Notes under the pieces: model-generated
What the model was told of the DNA's origin: nothing
What the model saw: only the letters and a program-made list of their open reading frames with translations
The model's database searches: none
Position numbers and translations under genes: made by a program
In this document: positions 8,702 to 13,970 of the stretch, piece after piece
How positions within the stretch are numbered: position 1 is the first letter of the stretch
Layout: each line of letters starts with the position of its first letter
DNA from: CAYXXZ01 sp964469165
GTDB lineage: Bacteria > Pseudomonadota > Gammaproteobacteria > Pseudomonadales > Porticoccaceae
Direction of reading: 5' to 3'
DNA length: 13,970 bases
NCBI GenBank assembly: GCA_964469165.1
Contig: CAYXXZ010000081.1
Span: 1 to 13,970, forward strand

Positions 8702-8845
8702 GGTCTGACGTCTGAAGTCGGACGTCAGACGCAAAAAACACCACAGGTTCTGACTCCAGTAAGGAACCAGGTAGCCAGCAAAGGCAGAAACCCACAGAAG
8801 GCACCGAGCCACAAGCGTCAGACGTCCGACTTCAGACGTCAGACC
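8702..8845. repeat. 144-bp element with 31-bp terminal inverted repeats between parE and parC
   Basis: Bases 8702-8732 and 8815-8845 are reverse complements at 30 of 31 positions. Each arm is itself a palindrome: GTCTGACGTC (8703-8712) pairs with GACGTCAGAC (8721-8730) around an eight-base loop, and the right arm does the same with one mismatch. The 82-base interior is A/C-rich on the + strand and codes for nothing I recognise. The right end lies three bases from the parE stop. The layout matches a REP doublet (BIME) or a small MITE. I see no direct target duplication at the ends. It fills most of the parE-parC gap and may affect read-through from one subunit gene to the other. Confidence 0.75.
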
Positions 8846-8848
8846 CCT

Positions 8849-10750
8849 TTACTCAACATCCGCCAGATTGCCCTTCTCTTCCAGCCACTGCTTGCGATCG
8901 GAGGCGCGCTTCTTGGCAAGCAGCATGTCCATCAGTTCGTCGGTGGCCCTGTCGCTGCCTGCGGATTCGTCGTCCAGCGTCAGTTGCACGAGACGGCGCG
9001 TGTCCGGCGCCATGGTGGTTTCCCGCAACTGCATCGGGTTCATTTCGCCGAGCCCCTTGAAGCGGGTCACCTGGGGACGGCTCTTTTTGTTCTCTGCCTG
9101 AATGCGGTCGAGAATGCCCTGGCGCTCGCTGTCGTCGAGCGCGTAGTAGACATCCTTGCCGACATCGATGCGGTACAGGGGCGGCATCGCCACGAACACG
9201 TGGCCGGCGCTCACCAGGGGGCGGAAGTGGCGCACGAACAGGGCGCACAGCAATGTGGCGATGTGCAGACCGTCGGAATCCGCATCGGCGAGGATGCAGA
9301 TCTTGTGGTAACGCAGCTGTGACAGATCGGTATTGCCGGGGTCGACGCCGAGCGCCACCGAGATGTCGTGCACCTCCTGAGAGGCGAGAATGTCCTGGCT
9401 GTCCACCTCCCAGGTATTCAGGATCTTGCCGCGCAGCGGCATGATCGCCTGGAACACCCGGTCGCGCGCCTGTTTGGCGGAGCCGCCCGCCGAGTCTCCC
9501 TCCACCAGAAACAGCTCGGAAATGCTCGGATCACCGCTCGAACAGTCCGCCAGTTTGCCAGGCAATGCAGGGCCGGCCGTGACCTTCTTGCGCTCTACCT
9601 TCTTGCTGGTGCGCAGCCGCTTCTGGGCGGCGCTGATACACAGCTCGGCGAGCTTTTCCGCGTCGGCGGTGTGCTGATTGAGCCACAGGCTGAAGGCGTC
9701 CTTCACCACGCCGGACACGAACGCAGCCGCTTCCCGCGACGACAGGCGCTCCTTGGTCTGCCCCGAGAACTGGGGATCTGAGAGCTTGGAAGACAGCACA
9801 TAACTGCACTGGTCCCAGATGTCATCCGGGGTGAGCTTGACGCCGCGCGGCAGCAGGTTGCGGAATTCACAGAATTCGCGCATCGCCTCCAGCAGGCCGG
9901 TGCGCAACCCGTTGACGTGAGTGCCGCCCTGCGCCGTGGGAATCAGGTTGACGTAGCTCTCCTGTACCAGTGCGCCGCCTTCGGGATGCCATTGCACGGC
10001 CCAGTCCACCGCCTCGCTACGCGCGGCAAAGGTGCCGACGAAGGGCGCGGCGGGCAGCGTTTCCCACTCGCGAGTGGCCGACGACAGATAATCCGCCAGC
10101 CCGTCCTGGTACAGCCAGGTGTCCTTTTCGCCGCTGTTCTCGTCCAGGAAAGTGACTTCGAGCCCCGCGCACAACACCGCCTTGGCACGCAGCACATGGC
10201 GCAGGCGGGACACGGAGAACTTCACCGTATCGAAATATTTCGGGTCGGGCAGAAAGCGTACGCTGGTGCCGGTGTTGCGCTTGCCACAGGTGTCGATCAC
10301 CTTGAGGTCGCTGGTCTTGGTGCCGCCGGCGAAGGCGATGTGGTGGACCTGGCCGTCGCGGCGGATGGTCACATCGAGGGTCAGCGACAGGGCGTTGACC
10401 ACCGACACCCCGACGCCGTGCAGGCCGCCCGAAAACTGGTAGTTCTTGCTGGAGAACTTGCCGCCGGCGTGGAGCGTGGAGAGGATCACCTCGACACCCG
10501 GCACGCCCTGCTCGGGGTGGATGTCGACCGGCATGCCGCGCCCGTCATCGCTCACGGTGACGCTGCCGTCCTTGTGGAGCACGACGTCGACCCTGCGGGC
10601 ATGGCCCGCCAGCGCTTCGTCGACGCTGTTGTCGATCACTTCCTGGGCGAGATGGTTGGGGCGGCTGGTGTCGGTGTACATGCCGGGGCGCTTGCGCACC
10701 GGGTCCAGCCCCGTGAGAACCTCGATATCTTCTGCTGTGTAGTTACTCAT
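8849..10750 (-). CDS. parE: DNA topoisomerase IV subunit B
   Basis: The 633-residue ParE is the ATPase subunit of topoisomerase IV. The GHKL ATP-binding fold at the N-terminus shows E37 and N41 in QEVIDNSVDEAL, DDGRGMP (68-74) and GGLHGVGVSVVNALS (108-122). A transducer domain with the QTKERL loop (331-336; K333 contacts ATP phosphate) follows. The TOPRIM domain has E417 in LVEGDSAGGSAKQARDR, PLRGKILN, and the metal-binding D489 and D491 in ILADADSDG. Length fits ParE (about 630), not GyrB (about 800), and PLRGKILN with KQARDR is the ParE form. The ATG at 10750 agrees with the family start (MSNYTAEDIEVLTGL), although no clear ribosome binding site precedes it. It follows cpdA by 36 bases on the same strand, so probably belongs to the nudF operon. 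Confidence 0.97.
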   Translation of the reverse strand: MSNYTAEDIEVLTGLDPVRKRPGMYTDTSRPNHLAQEVIDNSVDEALAGHARRVDVVLHKDGSVTVSDDGRGMPVDIHPEQGVPGVEVILSTLHAGGKFSSKNYQFSGGLHGVGVSVVNALSLTLDVTIRRDGQVHHIAFAGGTKTSDLKVIDTCGKRNTGTSVRFLPDPKYFDTVKFSVSRLRHVLRAKAVLCAGLEVTFLDENSGEKDTWLYQDGLADYLSSATREWETLPAAPFVGTFAARSEAVDWAVQWHPEGGALVQESYVNLIPTAQGGTHVNGLRTGLLEAMREFCEFRNLLPRGVKLTPDDIWDQCSYVLSSKLSDPQFSGQTKERLSSREAAAFVSGVVKDAFSLWLNQHTADAEKLAELCISAAQKRLRTSKKVERKKVTAGPALPGKLADCSSGDPSISELFLVEGDSAGGSAKQARDRVFQAIMPLRGKILNTWEVDSQDILASQEVHDISVALGVDPGNTDLSQLRYHKICILADADSDGLHIATLLCALFVRHFRPLVSAGHVFVAMPPLYRIDVGKDVYYALDDSERQGILDRIQAENKKSRPQVTRFKGLGEMNPMQLRETTMAPDTRRLVQLTLDDESAGSDRATDELMDMLLAKKRASDRKQWLEEKGNLADVE

Positions 10751-10786
10751 GAATGACTATGTTTCGTTTTCGACGGCGCAGGATTA

Positions 10787-11626
10787 TCAGTAACCATGCA
10801 CACTGGTGTCCACTTTTTCACCGCTGTGGGCGAGAAACTCCACAGCGGTGGCGATGCGGCCATCACTGAAAAGTTCGAGCCTGCGCAATCCCGGAGGCAG
10901 TGCCGCAAGGGCGAAATCATCCGAATTGGCAGCGAACTGAAAACAGGTGGAAGGGGTGGTATACAGGGGAATTCCCGCAAACTCGAAGGCCCCGGCCTGA
11001 TGCACGTGGCCGCTGAACAGCCCCCTCACATTGTCGTGGCCGCGCAGCACCTCGGCCAGCGCCTCGGCATTGGCGACACGCTGGCCGTCGAGCCAGCGAC
11101 AACCTACCGCGAGAGGCGGATGGTGCATGAAAATAGCGACGTGGTTGGCGCGGGCGGCGCGGAGCGCGTCGTCGAGAAACCTCAGCTCCCGCTCTGCGAG
11201 CCTGCCGCCCACCTGATTGGCCACAGCGGTGTTCAGCGACAGCACGCACCAGCCCGCCAGCACCGTTTCGGGCTCATAGGCGGGCATGTCGTCGAGGCCC
11301 ATCATCAACGAAAAATCGTCGTGATTGCCCGGCAGCCAGCGATAGGGCAATCCGCTTGCCGCCATGCGTTCGACAAAATATTGGTAGGCTTCGGGATAGC
11401 CGTGGGCGGCGATGTCGCCACTCACCACCACCAGATCGGGCACCGGGCCCTGTGCGATTCGGGCAAGCACTTCGCGAAACGAATGGCGGGTTCTGATACC
11501 CGCCAGGCGATAGTCGGGCGTGGGCCCGAGATGGCAGTCGCTGATCTGCACGACACGCATCACAGCACCGCTCTCGGCCTTGTCTCGGTCAGTTGCCACG
11601 GCCATCCCTGCGCGGGTGCGCAGCAC
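10787..11626 (-). CDS. cpdA: 3',5'-cyclic AMP phosphodiesterase
   Basis: A calcineurin-like metallophosphoesterase of 279 residues that should hydrolyse cAMP to AMP, setting the level available to the CRP regulator. All metal-binding motifs are present in order: D30 and H32 in VQISDCHLG, D71 in VVSGDIAAHG, N101-H102 in LPGNHDD, H168-H169 in FMHHPP and GHVH (206-209). The assignment to cAMP rests on gene order (nudF, DUF1249 gene, cpdA, parE), as in E. coli. The frame opens with a GTG directly after the preceding stop (TGA-GTG), suggesting translational coupling. The ATG codons at residues 8 (11605) and 23 (11560) are possible alternatives; E. coli CpdA has about 14 residues before its first motif, which best fits residue 8. 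In E. coli the esterase gene yqiA separates cpdA from parE; here only 36 bases do. Confidence 0.92.
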   Translation of the reverse strand: MLRTRAGMAVATDRDKAESGAVMRVVQISDCHLGPTPDYRLAGIRTRHSFREVLARIAQGPVPDLVVVSGDIAAHGYPEAYQYFVERMAASGLPYRWLPGNHDDFSLMMGLDDMPAYEPETVLAGWCVLSLNTAVANQVGGRLAERELRFLDDALRAARANHVAIFMHHPPLAVGCRWLDGQRVANAEALAEVLRGHDNVRGLFSGHVHQAGAFEFAGIPLYTTPSTCFQFAANSDDFALAALPPGLRRLELFSDGRIATAVEFLAHSGEKVDTSVHGY

Positions 11627-12097
11627 TCACTCGACAAACTCGCAAGGCGCAGCCACCGCGAAGCCATGCCGGATGGCCAGCGCCAGCCACTCGGACAGAA
11701 AGCGATTCCACTGCGCCTTTTCATCCGGCTGGAGCATGCCTTCATTGGGGTACAGGTAGCGCGGCCGGGGCGAGCGCAGGCCGCCACAGTTGACCACCTC
11801 GGCGAGGCGCGCATCGTGGTAAAGCCGCACTCGCAGATGCATGTGCGGGAGCCACGGCGCCAGTGCGCTGACACCCGCCTGACGAACATCCAGCAGATAG
11901 GTGTAGGGCGTGCGCTCCACAATATCGATGGTCATGAGATCGCCGCCATCGCCGGGCAGCGCCACCGCGACACCGGCTTCTTCCTCGAACCCGGTCAGCA
12001 GTTTCCTCAGCCGATAATAATTGGCCTCGCAATCCGCCATGAACGCCTTCAGGTCGACTTTGTAACGCAATACAGCTACCTCGGTGATTTGTGTCAT
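11627..12097 (-). CDS. yqiB: DUF1249 family protein, YqiB type
   Basis: This 156-residue protein matches E. coli YqiB along its length: CEANYYRLRKLL near the N-terminus, TIDIVERTPYTYLLDV, the central LPHMHLRVRLYHDARLAEVV, RYLYPNEGMLQPDEKAQWN and NRFLSEWLALAIRHG. The molecular function of the family is not known to me. There is no signal peptide or membrane segment, so it should be cytoplasmic. It lies between nudF and cpdA as in E. coli. The ATG at 12097 overlaps the nudF stop by four bases (ATGA), a sign of translational coupling. A TTG at 12070, preceded by GAGG with seven bases between, is a possible alternative and would make the N-terminus (RYKVDLKAF) closer in length to E. coli YqiB. 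Confidence 0.9.
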   Translation of the reverse strand: MTQITEVAVLRYKVDLKAFMADCEANYYRLRKLLTGFEEEAGVAVALPGDGGDLMTIDIVERTPYTYLLDVRQAGVSALAPWLPHMHLRVRLYHDARLAEVVNCGGLRSPRPRYLYPNEGMLQPDEKAQWNRFLSEWLALAIRHGFAVAAPCEFVE

Positions 12098-12711
12098 CCG
12101 GCCTGCTGCCGGACGTCTTCATGATGCAATGCCAGCCATTGCAACGCAATGGTCAGTGCGGCATTGTCACAGTGCCCGTCGCGCAGCGCCTGCAGTGCCT
12201 GGGTGCGGCTCACCACATGAAAACGAATGTCCTCGTGCTCGTCGGCGAGACCGAACACGCCGCCTCTGCCGGGCAGCGGCGCGATACCGCAGAACAGCGC
12301 GACGCGCTCACTGCTGCCGCCCGGCGAGAGCAGCACATCCTGTATCGGAATCAGGCGCTCTACCTCAAGCCCCGCTTCCTCCATCAGCTCGCGCCGCGCC
12401 ACCTGTTCGGGGGTCTCGCCCTCTTCCACCTGGCCGGCAACCACTTCGAGCAACCAGGGGCCCTGGGGCCGCGCCAGCGCGCCGATGCGAAATTGCTCGA
12501 CGATTCCGACCAGATCGTTGATCGGGTCGTAGGGCAAAACACCCACCGCCGAGGGCCGCCAGAACAGCTCGCGGCGCATCTCGCCGCTCCAGCCACCGGC
12601 GAACAAGCGGTGCCGCACGCGATACGCCAGCATGCGGAAAAAACCGTTGTAGAGCACCTCTTCATCGAGGATCTCCACATCATCGCGGGAAAACCGCTGT
12701 TTGCCGAACAT
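12094..12711 (-). CDS. nudF: ADP-ribose pyrophosphatase (Nudix)
   Basis: From the ATG at 12711 this is 205 residues (E. coli NudF 209). It should split ADP-ribose into AMP and ribose 5-phosphate with Mg2+, clearing a reactive by-product of NAD turnover. The Nudix box is complete at residues 93-115: GQVEEGETPEQVARRE then LMEEAGL, with metal-binding E108, E111 and E112. Upstream, FRMLAYRVRHRLFAGG and PWLLEVVAGQ, and downstream LSPGGSSERVALF, GLADEHEDI and ALTIALQWLALHH, are all NudF features. The frame is open for 38 codons further upstream (to 12825), but that part has no family match. GGTGA lies four bases before the chosen ATG. It is first in the apparent nudF-yqiB-cpdA-parE operon and divergent from tolC. 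Confidence 0.93.
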   Translation of the reverse strand: MFGKQRFSRDDVEILDEEVLYNGFFRMLAYRVRHRLFAGGWSGEMRRELFWRPSAVGVLPYDPINDLVGIVEQFRIGALARPQGPWLLEVVAGQVEEGETPEQVARRELMEEAGLEVERLIPIQDVLLSPGGSSERVALFCGIAPLPGRGGVFGLADEHEDIRFHVVSRTQALQALRDGHCDNAALTIALQWLALHHEDVRQQAG

Positions 12712-12841
12712 CTTTTCACCGTCTTCGATACGCAGTGCGTAAGTCTGTGTAAAGAGCGGAAGGCTCCGTCTGCAGGGGGGTACTATCCACTGGCTTTGCA
12801 GCTTATCATAGCGGCCACCCCCCAACCCGCTCTTCTGATCT
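12712..12841. promoter_or_regulatory. Divergent nudF/tolC intergenic region
   Basis: These 130 bases must hold promoters for both tolC (+) and the nudF operon (-). For nudF, the - strand reads TTTACA, 17 bases, TATCGA. The first is close to a sigma70 -35 box; the second is a poor -10. If real, the transcript would have a leader of only about ten bases. For tolC I find no convincing box pair. A G-run (12775-12780) and a C-run (12817-12822) flank the middle. No operator could be recognised. Confidence 0.35.
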
Positions 12842-13970
12842 ATGAAACAGTTTGCACGGAATATGGCCTTTGCTGCGCTGCTCCTGTCGCCCGCCAGCGG
12901 CTTTTCGGAAACCCTGTCGGAAATCTACGACCTCGCCCTGCAAAACGACCCCCAGCTGCGCGCCGCCAATGCCGCCTATCTGGCGGGCAAGGAAAATGCC
13001 AACATCGGTCGCGCGGGTCTTCTGCCCTTTGTGCAGGGCAGCGCCCAGTACAGCGAAACCGATTCCGAGCAGAGTTCTTCCGACATCTATATCGATGGTC
13101 AGATCAGCGACCCATCCACAACCAACAACAGCGACTCCGACCAGACCAGCTTCGCCGTCAGCGTCGAGCAGCCCTTGTTCAACCTGCCCGCCTGGTACGA
13201 TTACAAGCAGGGCCAGACTATCTCCGAGCAGGCCCGCCTGGAATTCGCCGCCGCGCAGCAGGAACTGATCATCCGCGTCGCCCAGGCCTATTTCGATGTG
13301 CTGCGCGCCAGCGAGAACCTCACCAGCGCCATTGCCGAAAAAGAGGCGATCGGTCGCCAGCTCGAACAGACCACCCAGCGCTACGAGGTTGGTCTGCTGC
13401 CCATTACCGACGTGCACGAAGCCCAGGCAGCCTACGACGACGCCAGCGTCAATGCGTTGATTCTGGAAGGTGCGCTGCGGGTGGCCTTCGAAGGCCTGGA
13501 AGTTCTCACCGGTCGGCCCCACAGCGAGCTGGCGGGCCTGGTGGACACCTTCCCGGCCGAGCCGCCGGACGCCACCCCCGAAGAGTGGGTGCAACTCGCC
13601 CTCGACAACAACCTGCAACTGCTCATCACCCAGGAAGGCCGCGACGCGGCGTACCACAACGCCCAGGCGCGCAAGATGGAGCATCTGCCCACCCTGACGG
13701 GCTCGTACCGCTACACCGATACGGATTTCGACAGGGACTTCCGGGGCGTCAACGCGGTCGGCGAACCCGTCACAACCCCCATCAGCAGCCGCAACAAGGT
13801 TCACGTCGTGGGTGTGCAGCTGAACGTGCCGATCTTCACCGGAGGGCTGGTGAGCGCCCAGCGCCGCCAGGCCTACCAGCGCTACGCCCAGGCCGATGAA
13901 ACCGTCAACTACGTGCTGCGCAGCACCACCCAGCAGGCGCGCAGCGCCCATGTCAACGTGGTGACCGCGG
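12842..13970 (+). CDS. tolC: TolC-family outer-membrane efflux channel (3' end beyond window)
   Basis: The frame is open from the ATG at 12842 to the window end, giving 376 residues of a protein that is usually 430-490. A signal peptide (MKQFARNMAFAALLLSPASG, cleavage near GFS-E) leads into the first outer-membrane-efflux repeat, SEIYDLALQNDPQLRAA at its start. Typical TolC signatures are SFAVSVEQPLFN (103-114), the helical hairpin tip YEVGLLPITDVHEAQAAYDDA (181-201), ELAGLV, and the second-repeat strand VVGVQLNVPIFTGGLVSAQRRQA (322-344). The trimer forms a tunnel through the outer membrane and periplasm serving tripartite drug pumps and type I secretion. An Asp/Ser-rich insertion (about 72-101) fits the extracellular strand region. 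An in-frame stop at 12836-12838 excludes an earlier start. No clear ribosome binding site precedes the ATG. It is divergent from nudF, the arrangement seen in E. coli. Confidence 0.93.
   Translation, partial: MKQFARNMAFAALLLSPASGFSETLSEIYDLALQNDPQLRAANAAYLAGKENANIGRAGLLPFVQGSAQYSETDSEQSSSDIYIDGQISDPSTTNNSDSDQTSFAVSVEQPLFNLPAWYDYKQGQTISEQARLEFAAAQQELIIRVAQAYFDVLRASENLTSAIAEKEAIGRQLEQTTQRYEVGLLPITDVHEAQAAYDDASVNALILEGALRVAFEGLEVLTGRPHSELAGLVDTFPAEPPDATPEEWVQLALDNNLQLLITQEGRDAAYHNAQARKMEHLPTLTGSYRYTDTDFDRDFRGVNAVGEPVTTPISSRNKVHVVGVQLNVPIFTGGLVSAQRRQAYQRYAQADETVNYVLRSTTQQARSAHVNVVTA

Noticed and set aside
8702..8845. Paired repeats as a minimal CRISPR array
   Set aside because: The two copies are in opposite orientation, only two exist, and there is no cas gene; inverted palindromes fit a REP doublet or MITE.
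10796..12124. A 442-codon + strand frame opposite cpdA and yqiB
   Set aside because: It is antisense to two genes with full family motifs and spans their junction without its own ribosome binding site or domain.
12091..13899. A 602-codon + strand frame covering nudF antisense and then tolC
   Set aside because: It runs antisense to the clear NudF frame and out of phase with the clear TolC frame. Its translation is Arg/Pro/Gln-rich with no recognisable domain, as expected for a shadow frame in GC-rich DNA.

Overview
The window reads as chromosomal DNA of a fairly GC-rich gammaproteobacterium. The strongest evidence is its right half: tolC on the + strand, divergent from nudF, a yqiB-type DUF1249 gene, cpdA and parE on the - strand. 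I know this order from E. coli and its relatives. The many short palindromes of several families between genes resemble those of pseudomonads and marine relatives. I cannot name a genus from sequence alone.

Layout. Bases 1-407 hold what may be the last codons of a + strand gene, a large REP-type inverted repeat and an upstream region. Bases 408-3081 form a small accessory block: a secreted protein with two NTF2/SnoaL-like domains (+), a 40-residue lipoprotein (+), a hairpin between convergent genes, two tandem paralogous SnoaL-like genes (-, one exported and one cytoplasmic), and a cytosine deaminase of the yeast Fcy1 type (-). Bases 3327-6272 encode a 981-residue modular surface or secreted protein (-) with seven delta-60 beta-propeller repeats, Ig-like modules and a C-terminal DUF4214-like region. 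A nested cruciform separates it from parC.

Bases 6365-12711 are conserved housekeeping DNA on the - strand: parC, a 144-bp palindromic element, parE, cpdA, the DUF1249 gene and nudF. The last four are tightly packed (4-base overlap, abutting stop and start, 36-base gap) and are probably one operon. ParE and ParC together form topoisomerase IV, which unlinks daughter chromosomes. CpdA degrades cAMP and NudF hydrolyses ADP-ribose. The divergent tolC gene encodes an outer-membrane efflux/secretion channel and is cut by the window end.

Three accessory genes (1547-2059, 2644-3081, 3327-6272) appear to start at GTG codons with strong Shine-Dalgarno sequences, so their proteins are shorter than the longest reading frames. 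I saw no tRNA, rRNA, CRISPR array, transposase or phage gene. I found no clear new multi-gene system. The most unusual items are the palindromic elements around parC/parE, the cluster of NTF2-like genes and the propeller protein.
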